Shown here piece after piece: positions 1 through 8,967 of a stretch of DNA of 59,922 bases. Origin of the DNA: Candidatus Calditenuaceae archaeon (GTDB lineage Archaea > Thermoproteota > Nitrososphaeria_A > Caldarchaeales > Calditenuaceae); assembly GCA_025058225.1 (NCBI GenBank), contig JANXEE010000016.1, positions 1-59,922 on the forward strand, read 5' to 3'. How positions within the stretch are numbered: the first letter of the stretch is position 1; each line of letters starts with the position of its first letter. Position numbers and translations under genes: made by a program. The notes beneath the pieces are model-generated. The model was not told where the DNA came from. It ran no database searches and was given only the letters and a program-made list of their open reading frames with translations.

Positions 1-143
1 CCGAACTCGACCGTCGCATCGACGTAGGCGACGTCCGTGTTCACAGAGATGCTGTCGTGATACGGTATCCTGAGATCCCAATCCCTCATACCGTGATACT
101 TGACGAGCGCCTGCATCGTGAAGGCCCTTGCCCTGCACCTCAT
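1..143 (-). CDS. N-terminal fragment of a mevalonate (di)phosphate decarboxylase-like GHMP protein, runs off the window
   Basis: My reverse-strand translation from ATG at 143: MRCRARAFTMQALVKYHGMRDWDLRIPYHDSISVNTDVAYVDATVEFG; resembles the archaeal decarboxylase N-terminus (GLVKYHG..D.ELR.PYHDSIS). Not in the ORF track. Confidence 0.5.
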   Translation of the reverse strand, partial: MRCRARAFTMQALVKYHGMRDWDLRIPYHDSISVNTDVAYVDATVEF

Positions 144-217
144 TCAGGTCATGGACCACGAAATCGATATATAAAATGCGGGCACGCAGACCGGAAGAAC
201 CCAGGGTCGGTTGGGTG

Positions 218-718
218 ATGGTCACGCAGAGGGAGAGGATCGAGCTGCTGAGACAGGGTATACTGAGGGGTGCGGTGATACCGAAGCTGGAGGAGGTGGG
301 GTTCATCGTGTCCGGCTGGAAGAGGCCAATATCACTGGAGGACATGGAGCTCCGGGACGACGGGTGGGCGGCCCTCTACTCTAAGTTCACGTCTTGGGAG
401 ACCTATTACAAATCAGACCCCCTTTATCTTTACTTCAACACCTTTTACGGAGACGTCCACGAGAAGGCGCACAGGTTCTGCTTCGTCGAATACCTGCTCC
501 CCTTCAAGTCCAGGAGAATACCCCTCAAAATCGTCGGAACGTTCAACAGGCTCAACCTCAAGGCTGGAGGGTACATCTGGAAGCGGAGGGAGGTGCTGGA
601 CCTCTCTGATCCGGAGGGTGCCGTGATGGAGATCGAAATTAAGTACGCTGAGCTCCTCGATCTGGTGACGGCAGAGGGACTGGTACTTGTGGGTGACGAC
701 AAGGGCGGTGAGGCCTGA
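218..718 (+). CDS. hypothetical protein (~166 aa)
   Basis: Open frame 128..718; ATG at 218 preferred because of the TATA-like ATATATAAAA at 167-176. Confidence 0.6.
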   Translation: MVTQRERIELLRQGILRGAVIPKLEEVGFIVSGWKRPISLEDMELRDDGWAALYSKFTSWETYYKSDPLYLYFNTFYGDVHEKAHRFCFVEYLLPFKSRRIPLKIVGTFNRLNLKAGGYIWKRREVLDLSDPEGAVMEIEIKYAELLDLVTAEGLVLVGDDKGGEA

Positions 719-1510
719 TCACCTGGCGACGATCTGCCTGAACTCCTCTGCCGCTTCCTTCGGCGACCAGCCCTCGTGGACCACGCGCCTGAGCGCCTTT
801 ATCATCCCGACCGGGTTAGGGGACTGGAAGACGTTCCTACCGAAGTCCACACCGGCAGCTCCCGCCTGAACAGCCTCATGGGCTAGGGTGAGCGCGTCGA
901 GCTCCGTCTCCAGCTTCGGACCGCCTGCGATCACCAGAGGAACCGGTGCCGCGTCAACAACTCTCTCGAACTCGGAAGTGTAGTAGGTCTTGATGAAGTG
1001 AGCCCCGAGCTCGGCCGCGACCCTGCAGGCCAGGGCGATGTACTTGGTCTCGCGTTTCTCGAGCTCCCTCCCGACTGCGGTTACGGCCAGCACGGGAATG
1101 CCGTAGGTCTCACCGAGATCGACGAGCTGCGCGAGGGCCTTCAGGGTCTGATGCTCGTGCTCGGTCCCGACGTATATCGAGAAGGCGAGCGCCGAGGCGT
1201 TGAGCCTTATCGCGTCCTCGACCGATGTTACGATCTCCTCGTCGCCGAGAACAGGGCCCGCTATCGTGTTGCCGCCGGAAACCCTCAAGACTATCGGGAC
1301 ATCGGCCGTCGGATCGACACTGGTCCTGAGGACTCCCCGAGTGAGCATGAGTGCGTCTGCATACGGCAACAGCGGCGTGATGGTCCTTCTGGGGTTTTCC
1401 AGTCCCTTGATCGGTCCGAGGAAGTAGCCGTGATCAACCGCGAGCATGACCGTCCTCTTGGTCGAGGGCTTGATTATTCTGGAGAGCCTGTTCTGGAGGC
1501 CCCAGCTCAT
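719..1510 (-). CDS. class I aldolase of the DeoC/LacD (LsrF/DhnA-like) family
   Basis: MLAVDHGYFLGPIKGLENP, GGNTIAG, IKTYYTSEF, IAGGPK, GAAGVDFGRNVFQ; likely start MSWGLQNR at 1510. Confidence 0.8.
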   Translation of the reverse strand: MSWGLQNRLSRIIKPSTKRTVMLAVDHGYFLGPIKGLENPRRTITPLLPYADALMLTRGVLRTSVDPTADVPIVLRVSGGNTIAGPVLGDEEIVTSVEDAIRLNASALAFSIYVGTEHEHQTLKALAQLVDLGETYGIPVLAVTAVGRELEKRETKYIALACRVAAELGAHFIKTYYTSEFERVVDAAPVPLVIAGGPKLETELDALTLAHEAVQAGAAGVDFGRNVFQSPNPVGMIKALRRVVHEGWSPKEAAEEFRQIVAR

Positions 1511-1640
1511 CACATCCCGATGCCGAAAGCCTGTTATAAGTTTGACCGCCAGCGGTGCACCGGCCCCCGACCACGCGGCCCCCATGAACAGCAGGACGCA
1601 CCTTAACTTTTTGCCTGACAAGTGAGCTAGTTTCCGGTGT

Positions 1641-2846
1641 ATGAAGGCGGAGCTGAAGAGGGGCCAGACGGTCCTGCTGAAGGGCCCTGCATCGGCGTCA
1701 CTGGAATCCGGTGGAGTCGAGGTCTTCGGTCACCGTTTGAAGAAGGGAGAGAGTTTGGTGGTGAAGCCTTGGAAGGTCCTTCCCCTGACGTCTATTGAGG
1801 ACTCCGCAATAGAACTCAATTTGGGAACGGGTAGCGCCTATGAGCTCCTCGATTTCGACCCCATCCCGGACTCTTGGAGGCAATTGGCCGACTCACTGGG
1901 AGGGAAGTTCAGGGTGATGGTCATGGGGAGGGTCGACGCGGGGAAGACCTCGATCCTCCTTACGCTCCTCAACCGGACCGTATCGAGCGGTGAGGTGCAC
2001 TTCGTCGACCTCGACGTCGGTCAAGGCGAGATCTGTCCACCTACGACGATGGGTTACTCTAGGGCCCTGTCGAGCACCTATGCCCTTTACGCGCTCAAGG
2101 CAGAGGCCGTGTACGCGTTCGGGTTCACGTCTCCTTCGTGGTCCATCGAGAGGTCACTAAACGTCGCAGAGAAAATCGTGATGAACCTGCAGGGTGCGGA
2201 GAGGGTGCTTATCGATGTGGACGGCTGGATCGAAGGCGATGAAGCCCTCAGACACAAGACGGACCTGATCCGCTTAGTTAAACCGACCCACGTTCTGCTC
2301 CTAGGCGTCGAGCCATCCGAGGAGCTGGAAAGAACGCTTGTTCAGGCTGGCTCTAAGTCGATCGTTCTTGACAGACCCGAGACGATCGCCGTCAGGAGCA
2401 GGGAGGACAGGAGGAGGGCGAGGGAGATGAGGATCTCTCAGGCCTTCAGAGGCAGCTCCGTCAGACAGCTCGTCAGGAACTGGTTGCGCTTCTCAACGGT
2501 TTACTCCGATTTCTACGTCGATGACCCTGAGTCGTACTTCGAGGAGGCCCTGCTCGATGCAGAGAGGCACGGAGTGGACGTCGCCATCGCTGCGCACAAC
2601 GAGATCGATTTCGGACCAGATCTCCGGGGGTCAGACGTCGGGCTACTCTCCTACGCCCTCGACGAGGGACTGAGGGTGAAGGGACTGGTGCTTCTGAAAG
2701 GGTTCGTCAAGTCCAAGAACGCAGTGAGGGTTGTGACGAGTTACAAGGAGAACGTCAGGCACCTGAAGCTGGGGGCCGTCTTCCTGTCGAACGACTTTCA
2801 AGAGCTTCACGTCTTCAGAGCTTCGGAGAAGTGGTACGGGCGTTGA
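1641..2846 (+). CDS. Clp1/Grc3-type polynucleotide 5'-hydroxyl kinase
   Basis: P-loop GRVDAGKTS, DLDVGQGEICPPTTMG, DVDGWI. Confidence 0.8.
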   Translation: MKAELKRGQTVLLKGPASASLESGGVEVFGHRLKKGESLVVKPWKVLPLTSIEDSAIELNLGTGSAYELLDFDPIPDSWRQLADSLGGKFRVMVMGRVDAGKTSILLTLLNRTVSSGEVHFVDLDVGQGEICPPTTMGYSRALSSTYALYALKAEAVYAFGFTSPSWSIERSLNVAEKIVMNLQGAERVLIDVDGWIEGDEALRHKTDLIRLVKPTHVLLLGVEPSEELERTLVQAGSKSIVLDRPETIAVRSREDRRRAREMRISQAFRGSSVRQLVRNWLRFSTVYSDFYVDDPESYFEEALLDAERHGVDVAIAAHNEIDFGPDLRGSDVGLLSYALDEGLRVKGLVLLKGFVKSKNAVRVVTSYKENVRHLKLGAVFLSNDFQELHVFRASEKWYGR

Positions 2847-2855
2847 GCGCGGACG

Positions 2856-3275
2856 CTACTCGATGGACATGTCCTCGACTTCGAATTGTCTCAGCACGTC
2901 GTTGAGCCTCCATGCCGAGATGCCCCTGACCTCCTTTCCCGATATCGAGACTATGACGTACGTGAACTCGGGGACCGCGTGCTCCAGATCGTAGTTGCTG
3001 GGAACCGCAGGGTAGTCGGGGTGACTGTGGTAAACGCCGAGCACGACCTCGTTACGCCCGGAGGCTTCGTTCTCGACCTTAACGTACTCCAGCGGGTCGA
3101 TCGAGTACCTGTTCCTCCGGGAGCCGTTGTAGACGTTTTTCATCGGGACTATCCTCCCAACCTCTCTCACACCGTTCACAACCCTGCCCACCAGGAGACC
3201 GCACCCCTCCTCAGGGTAGACCGAGGAGACGTGGGACCTGATCTCATCCAGGTGCTCCCTCCTCAGCCTCAGCAT
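2856..3275 (-). CDS. JAMM/M67 (Mov34/MPN+) family metallopeptidase
   Basis: EEGCGLLVG ... VLGVYHSHPDYPAVPSNYDLEHA (HxH...S...D JAMM motif). Confidence 0.85.
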   Translation of the reverse strand: MLRLRREHLDEIRSHVSSVYPEEGCGLLVGRVVNGVREVGRIVPMKNVYNGSRRNRYSIDPLEYVKVENEASGRNEVVLGVYHSHPDYPAVPSNYDLEHAVPEFTYVIVSISGKEVRGISAWRLNDVLRQFEVEDMSIE

Positions 3276-3392
3276 CCCTGGAGTGAATCAATCGTCCATC
3301 TATCAAATTTAACGGACACGCCTCCCCTTCGGGCCGCGGATGGGTCGCGCACGGTTTATTTTAAGAACCTGCTGGGGAGAGGGCAGGCGGAA

Positions 3393-3839
3393 ATGGCACG
3401 GATGCACTCGAGAAGGCGGAGCAGGTCGGGGTCGAAGCGCCCGATCTCCAGATCTCCACCGAGCTGGGTTACGACGACGCCCGAAGAGGTCGAAGAGCTC
3501 GTCGTGAGCTACGCGAAGCAAGGCATGTCGCCGAGCGCGATCGGAATGGTGTTGAGGGACCAGCACGGAATACCGCTGGTCAGGACGGTGACCGGAAAGA
3601 CCGTGACGCAGATCCTCAGAGAGCGGGGCGTTTCGCAGGAGATCCCGGAGGACCTCATGAACCTGATCGAGAGGGCCCGGAGGATGCACGTCCACCTCCA
3701 GAACCACAGGTCCGACCGGTACAACAGGCACCGACTGCAGCTCGTCGAGGCCAAGATACACAGACTTGTGAAGTATTACAAGAGAACCGGGAGGATCCCG
3801 AAGGACTTCCAGTTCAGGACTCTGTACACTTACGCGTAG
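3393..3839 (+). CDS. rpsO: 30S ribosomal protein S15 (uS15, archaeal/eukaryotic S13e type)
   Basis: MARMHSRRRSRSGSKRP...SPPSWVTTTPEEVEELV...HLQNHRSDRYNRHRLQLVEAKIHRLVKYYKRTGRIP; ATG at 3393; TATA-like tttattttaa about 30 nt upstream. Confidence 0.93.
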   Translation: MARMHSRRRSRSGSKRPISRSPPSWVTTTPEEVEELVVSYAKQGMSPSAIGMVLRDQHGIPLVRTVTGKTVTQILRERGVSQEIPEDLMNLIERARRMHVHLQNHRSDRYNRHRLQLVEAKIHRLVKYYKRTGRIPKDFQFRTLYTYA

Positions 3840-4025
3840 GTGAGTCCGTTGAGCGGCAAGGACGAGTCGGCCGGTGTGATCTACGTGGTCATCGGAATCG
3901 TCCTGCTGGTCGTGGGGCTGGCGGTGAGCTGGAGGCTCATCATCGAGCTGATAGGTGTGCTGGTCGCTGCGCTCGGTGTGATGCTCTTAATCAGCGGCCT
4001 CCGACGACTCAACTTGATCCGGTGA
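3840..4025 (+). CDS. small two-helix membrane protein
   Basis: 61 aa, two hydrophobic segments, directly follows rpsO. Confidence 0.5.
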   Translation: MSPLSGKDESAGVIYVVIGIVLLVVGLAVSWRLIIELIGVLVAALGVMLLISGLRRLNLIR

Positions 4026-4034
4026 GTCGGGGCC

Positions 4035-4538
4035 TTGGATATAACTCAGATCCCCGTCGGGGCGCTAAACCTGACCCTCATCTCTCTCGGACTCCTGCTG
4101 GTGCTCCTGGGCAAGAGGGTGCTGAAGTTGGCTGCGTTCGTGGCAACTGGGTCCCTTGGGGCCCTGCTGATCCGGCAGCTGCTGATCGGCAGGCTTTCAC
4201 CTTTCCTCTTGGACGTGGCAACTCTACTGTCGTTCTTCGGCATAGGATTGGTCGGACTTCTGATCCTGAAGGTGGGAGCTGGTCTGGCGACCGCCCTCAT
4301 AGGCTACCTCATAGCGACCTCCCTAGGCGCGGGCATCGCGATAGCGCTGCTCGTGGCCCTGATAGCGTTCATAGTCGGCCTGACCTTCCATGAGCTCCTC
4401 CTTGTGATCGCCTCAGCCTCGGTCGGTGGATATTTGGTCTACGTGGGACTTCTGGGGTTCGGAGCGGGCCACCAGATCTCGGTCCTCATAGCAGGAGCGC
4501 TCATCGCCGGTGGCGTACTCCTCCAATCACGCAGGTGA
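4035..4538 (+). CDS. multi-pass membrane protein, unknown function
   Basis: 167 aa, strongly hydrophobic. Confidence 0.6.
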   Translation: MDITQIPVGALNLTLISLGLLLVLLGKRVLKLAAFVATGSLGALLIRQLLIGRLSPFLLDVATLLSFFGIGLVGLLILKVGAGLATALIGYLIATSLGAGIAIALLVALIAFIVGLTFHELLLVIASASVGGYLVYVGLLGFGAGHQISVLIAGALIAGGVLLQSRR

Positions 4539-4546
4539 GGCCCGAA

Positions 4547-4570
4547 CCCACGACCCGCGGTCGTGCTTGG
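4547..4570. other. short intergenic hairpin CACGACC-CGC-GGTCGTG
   Basis: Perfect 7-bp stem at 4549-4565 with 3-nt loop, in the gap between two + strand genes. Confidence 0.35.
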
Positions 4571-4610
4571 GAGTATGACCGAATTCTGCCCGTGACCAGG
4601 AGTCAACTTC

Positions 4611-5411
4611 ATGGTTAAATTCTTGACGGAACGCGGAGCTACGCGGCTCTTGAGGACCCTGTTCGTTATAGGGACGGCCTCCTCGGGGAAATCGACCCTC
4701 ACGTCAGCGCTCGTCGAGTGGCTGAAGGAGAACGAACAGACCGTGGCGACCGTCAATTTGGACCCTGCGGCCATCACGCTTCCCTACGAGCCCGACATCG
4801 ACGTCAGGGATATGGTCGATTACGAGCGGATAATGGCGGTTCGGGGCGTCGGCCCCAACTCTGCCCTGATCTATTCGGTGAGGGAGGTGGCTCGGAACGT
4901 GGAGGTCCTGACAGAGGAGGTGGAGGACCTGAAGGTGGATTACCTGATCGTCGATACACCGGGTCAGATGGAGATCTTCGCGTTCAGGAAGGAGGGCATG
5001 GTCATAACCAAAGCCCTCACGACAGAAAAGGGGATCATCCTCTACCTGCTGGACCCCATACTCTCGTATACGCCGAGGACGTTCGCGTCATCCATGTTCT
5101 TGGCTGCATCTGTATACTTGAGGTTCGTCATGCCCATGATCATCACCGTCACCAAGGCAGACGTGGTCCCCCGGAGGTACCTCCTGAGGATCTCGAAGTG
5201 GCTCAGCTCCCAGGAGGCTTATGAGGTCGACCTCGACCGGAGGGGAGGTGGCGTGACGCTGCTCATGGCGAAGGAGGTGGCTAAGGCTGTCAGCGAGATC
5301 AGAGCGTTCATTCCCCACGTGCTGGTGTCCTCGAAGACCATGGAGGGGCTTCCGGCCCTACATATGGCTATAACTAGGACCTTCGGTGAAGGGGAGGACG
5401 AGCTGAGATGA
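4611..5411 (+). CDS. GPN-loop GTPase
   Basis: GTASSGKST P-loop, NLDPAA, GPN motif GVGPNSALIYS, DTPGQMEIF. Confidence 0.9.
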   Translation: MVKFLTERGATRLLRTLFVIGTASSGKSTLTSALVEWLKENEQTVATVNLDPAAITLPYEPDIDVRDMVDYERIMAVRGVGPNSALIYSVREVARNVEVLTEEVEDLKVDYLIVDTPGQMEIFAFRKEGMVITKALTTEKGIILYLLDPILSYTPRTFASSMFLAASVYLRFVMPMIITVTKADVVPRRYLLRISKWLSSQEAYEVDLDRRGGGVTLLMAKEVAKAVSEIRAFIPHVLVSSKTMEGLPALHMAITRTFGEGEDELR

Positions 5412-6301
5412 GCTACACAGAATACAACGCGGAGGAAGAGCTCTACGAGGTGAGGGAGAGGATAAAGGAGCTCCAGGAGAAGGTCAGCGAGGTGAAGGAG
5501 GAGGCCCTCAAGCACCACAGGGCCAAGAACGCCATTTGGGAGGAGATGAGCAAGATAAGGGACCAGGTGGCGAACCTGAAGGCAGAGAAGGTCTCGATCA
5601 TCGAGGCGACCAGGAAACTCCGGGTCGAGGTCAGGAGGCTCAGGGAGGAGCTGCTGAACCAGGTCTTCGAGATCAGGAGCAAGCGCGGCGAGATCAAAGG
5701 ACTGATGAAGAGGGTTGACGTCGAGAAGATACGGAAGAGGCTCGATGAGATCGATCTCTACCTCACGGCTCACAGGGTGAAGAGGGAGGAGGAGAGGAGG
5801 CTCTTCGAGGAGGCGTCGAGGCTGGAGGCGATGCTCAACGAGTACGAGAAGGCCCTCAGGATCAACGAGGAGCTGCTCAAGCTGTATCCGGAGGTCGAGC
5901 AGAAGAAGAGGGAGCTGGACTCGAAGAGGGGTGAGCTGGACAACCTCAACGGACGGCTTTCTGCCATCAACAACGAGCTGAAGGTCCTGAACGCGAAGTA
6001 CGACGAGCTCAAGGCCAAGTACGAGGACGTCAAGCAGAAATACCTCCAACTCAAGAACACCTGGGACAGATACGAGGCCGAGACGATACTGTTGGCCTCG
6101 AAGGTCTACGACCTCAGGAAGCTCCTCAGGGCCGAGAAGGAGGAACTATGGAAGCGCAGGGTCTCATCGGTCAAGGAGAGGAAGAAGAAGGAGGCCCTCG
6201 AGAAGCTTGAGAGGGGCGAGAAGGTGGACTTCGACGAGCTCAAGCTCTTAGTCGAGGACGAGGACTTCTACGTCTACTTCGGGAGTTCCGAGTCTTCCTG
6301 A
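5408..6301 (+). CDS. archaeal coiled-coil protein (COG1340-like)
   Basis: Near-continuous heptad-like K/E/L-rich helices; overlaps the GPN stop by 4 nt. Confidence 0.75.
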   Translation: MSYTEYNAEEELYEVRERIKELQEKVSEVKEEALKHHRAKNAIWEEMSKIRDQVANLKAEKVSIIEATRKLRVEVRRLREELLNQVFEIRSKRGEIKGLMKRVDVEKIRKRLDEIDLYLTAHRVKREEERRLFEEASRLEAMLNEYEKALRINEELLKLYPEVEQKKRELDSKRGELDNLNGRLSAINNELKVLNAKYDELKAKYEDVKQKYLQLKNTWDRYEAETILLASKVYDLRKLLRAEKEELWKRRVSSVKERKKKEALEKLERGEKVDFDELKLLVEDEDFYVYFGSSESS

Positions 6302-6305
6302 GTGT

Positions 6306-7151
6306 TCAGGCGATCCCGAGCAGCTCGGCGCCGTTGACGTAAAATAACCTCTCCAGCGTCTCCGGCCTGAGACCGCTGGCCTTTAACTGCTCCAGACACT
6401 TCGCGGGGCTTATCATCGGGTAATCGCTGCCGAAGAGAGCCTTGTTACGGAGCAGGGTGTCGACATACCTCATCACGGTCTGAGGGATGTACTTCGGAAG
6501 CCATCCCGAGAGCTCGATGTACACGTTCTTCTTGTGCAGGGCTATCGCGAGGGCCTCCTCGTGCCAGGGCCATCCGAAGTGGGCCATGATTATGTTCAGC
6601 TTCGGGAAGGTAGCGGCGACCTCGTCGACGTAGATCGGTCTTCCGTAGTCGAGGCGCATCGAACCACCGCCCGGCATTCCCGCACCGATCCCCGAAGTGC
6701 CAGTGTGGAAGAGAACCGGAACCCTGTGCCTCGATGCGACAGCGTAAACCGGATAGAGCCGAGGGTCGTTGGGTCTGAAGTCTTGAACCTGCGGATGAAG
6801 CTTGAGCCCCTTGAGGCCGAGCCTCGTCAGCGCGTCCTCCAGCACCTCATTCGCTCTGACGTCGTAGGGGTCGACGGTCGCGAAGCAGACGAAGAAGTCG
6901 CCGTGTTCGTCCTGGACTCTGGACATCAAGTCGTTGGTGTCACCACGGATCCCCGTCAGTCTGTACGCGTCGAGCGGAAGGAGAACGGCCCGAGTCACTC
7001 CCTGCTGCTTCAGGTCCTCGATGACCTCTCCGACGTCCCGCTCGACCACGGTTGTCCTGAAGTAGGCGCTGACCGACTCAACGAATGGTCTGAGCGTGGA
7101 GATGAACGACGCCGACGGCATGTGGACGTGGAAATCGAGCACTCGCTCCAT
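6306..7151 (-). CDS. TIM-barrel amidohydrolase (amidohydrolase_2 family)
   Basis: DFHVHMP, GLKLHPQVQDF, VLFHTGTSG, IIMAHFGWPWHEEAL, LFGSDYP. Confidence 0.85.
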   Translation of the reverse strand: MERVLDFHVHMPSASFISTLRPFVESVSAYFRTTVVERDVGEVIEDLKQQGVTRAVLLPLDAYRLTGIRGDTNDLMSRVQDEHGDFFVCFATVDPYDVRANEVLEDALTRLGLKGLKLHPQVQDFRPNDPRLYPVYAVASRHRVPVLFHTGTSGIGAGMPGGGSMRLDYGRPIYVDEVAATFPKLNIIMAHFGWPWHEEALAIALHKKNVYIELSGWLPKYIPQTVMRYVDTLLRNKALFGSDYPMISPAKCLEQLKASGLRPETLERLFYVNGAELLGIA

Positions 7152-7193
7152 CAGTTCGAATATTTACAGCACACGAATAAACTTGTCTGTTCC

Positions 7194-8336
7194 TCAGCCT
7201 CTATGACTTACGCCCTCCTCCAGCTTCCTGAACCTCGGCCTGAGACGCTCTAGGATCTGGGGTAAAGTCGTGTACTCCATCTCCTCGTGGCCCAGCCTCG
7301 CCGGCTCGAACTCCCCCATCATCCGCAGGTAGACGGAGATCTCGGAAGCCATTCTCCTGCTGTAGTCGAAGAACGGGTCGTCGAAGAGGTCGGCTGGTTC
7401 CTTACGGTCCACCCCTACGAGACGCCCATTCGAGACCTGCCAGCCCATCGCGATCACCCGCGGAGGTCCGTCGAAGAACGTCACGACGTTGTGGCCCTTC
7501 CTGAAGGAGACAGGCATCAAAGGACCCCTGTGAGAGCCCCTCATCCAGCCGCTCACCACGGGCGGGATCGCGAAGGCACTCAGGATCTCTCCCACCGCAG
7601 GAAATCCGGCCTGGGCCCTCACCACCAAGACAGGATCGTCCTTCCCGACGTACCTCCCGGCGATCAGGCTCAATCTGGTGGTGCTTGCGGAGGCCGCCGG
7701 CTCGTCGTCGATCGCCCTATAGACTGTGGAGACGGCGTACCTGCCCGGTGTCCCTAGCAACCCAACGAGGTCGTAGAGCTCCTCGGGTGCCTTGAGTATC
7801 ACGGACTCGGACTCGATGAGATCGAGTACCTCGAACTTGAACCCCGCGTGAAGCTTAGGGTCTATCACCAGACCCGCAGTGTTGTCGGGTGACGCGAAGA
7901 TCCTGTACAGCGGAACGTTCCATGCGCCAGGCTCGGTCTTGTCGGCCGCGAAGACCACTATCGGCTCTGAAGGTCGCTCCTCGAACTCCAGCTCCGCCAC
8001 ACCAGGCCCAAGGCCCCTGACGTTGCCGCTGAACGCGTCGCTGAGGAGGTCCTGACCAGCGCCGTAGAGCTTCAAGGGCTTCGCGACCTTATCGGTTATC
8101 TCCTTGAAGGTGTTCCAAGCAAGACCGTGGACCTCCGGATCGTTCGTTCCCCGAGTGTGGGTCATTACGAGAACTATGTCGTCACCGGCATGCTGAACGT
8201 ATCCGCTGAGTATCAGGCCGGACTTCTCTGCCTCCTCGACCTTCTTGGACGCGTACGCGAGCATCTCCGCGTGAGGTCTGTGGTGACCGGCTACGCTACC
8301 CACATCAGCCTTTATGACCGAGACCGTTACCCTCAT
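7194..8336 (-). CDS. fbp: fructose-1,6-bisphosphate aldolase/phosphatase
   Basis: VTVSVIKADVGSVAGHHRPH, YVQHAGDDIVLVMTHTRG, GLGPGVAELEFEERPSEPIVVFAADKTEPGAWN. Confidence 0.92.
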   Translation of the reverse strand: MRVTVSVIKADVGSVAGHHRPHAEMLAYASKKVEEAEKSGLILSGYVQHAGDDIVLVMTHTRGTNDPEVHGLAWNTFKEITDKVAKPLKLYGAGQDLLSDAFSGNVRGLGPGVAELEFEERPSEPIVVFAADKTEPGAWNVPLYRIFASPDNTAGLVIDPKLHAGFKFEVLDLIESESVILKAPEELYDLVGLLGTPGRYAVSTVYRAIDDEPAASASTTRLSLIAGRYVGKDDPVLVVRAQAGFPAVGEILSAFAIPPVVSGWMRGSHRGPLMPVSFRKGHNVVTFFDGPPRVIAMGWQVSNGRLVGVDRKEPADLFDDPFFDYSRRMASEISVYLRMMGEFEPARLGHEEMEYTTLPQILERLRPRFRKLEEGVSHRG

Positions 8337-8357
8337 CGATAGTCTCGTTCATCAGCC

Positions 8358-8417
8358 AGATTTAAGCATCTCCTGTGAATCGGGTATCAAGCAGTCTAGT
8401 TAGATTAATAAAATCTA
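8358..8417. promoter_or_regulatory. divergent fbp/wHTH promoter region with inverted repeats over the TATA boxes
   Basis: TAGATT-AATAA-AATCTA (8401-8417) overlaps a TATA-like element about 26 nt before the + strand start; AGAT-TTAAGC-ATCT (8358-8371) overlaps a TATA-like element about 26 nt before the fbp start. Confidence 0.55.
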
Positions 8418-8430
8418 GCGGGGACCGACT

Positions 8431-8898
8431 TTGATGACGTCGTCTGAGGATTGGCGTGCAAAGCGGAACCTGGTCTTGGTGGCGCTGCTGGAGGGCCAAA
8501 AGTCGGCGTCCGACATCGCCAGCAGGACGGGCCTACAACGGTTCGAGGTCGAGGCTACGCTCCTGTCCTTAGCCGCTTCGGGGTTGGTCAGGGAGCAGGA
8601 GGTGAAAGGGCTCTTCACGAGGAAGACCGTGTATTCCCTCACGGAGCTTGGGACGCGGGAGGCTGAGGCCGCGAAGAGGGAGCTGGAGAAGGTAGCAGAG
8701 GAGATCAGGAGTGTGGCCGAGAGAGGCGACGTGGAGGGGCTTCAGAGCCTGCTGGCGTCGTACCAGCTGCTGCTCCCCATGCTCCTGAACCTCCACCTGA
8801 TCGACCTCTTCCTCCTTCAGGGCCTCGGGTACGCCCCCGCAGACGATCTGACCGGCGAACTCGACGTCGGCGAAGACGCTGGAGCGGCCGAGTTCTGA
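8431..8898 (+). CDS. winged-helix (MarR-like) DNA-binding protein
   Basis: LEGQKSASDIASRTGLQRFEVEATLLSLAASGLVREQEVKGLFTRKTVYSLTELG is a wHTH pattern. Confidence 0.75.
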   Translation: MMTSSEDWRAKRNLVLVALLEGQKSASDIASRTGLQRFEVEATLLSLAASGLVREQEVKGLFTRKTVYSLTELGTREAEAAKRELEKVAEEIRSVAERGDVEGLQSLLASYQLLLPMLLNLHLIDLFLLQGLGYAPADDLTGELDVGEDAGAAEF

Positions 8899-8967
8899 GA
8901 CCCTGCGCCTCCATGGGACCTCTTCAGCCAAAGAACCCATTAGTAGGTCAGGCGATCTGGTGGGCGA

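Noticed and set aside
2886-3839. 317-aa extension of the uS15 frame
   Set aside because: Upstream part is antisense to the JAMM gene; uS15 starts at 3393.
5219-6049. 276-aa minus-strand ORF, Leu/Val/Pro-rich
   Set aside because: Antisense to the coiled-coil gene; composition is what AAG/GAG-rich codons give on the opposite strand.
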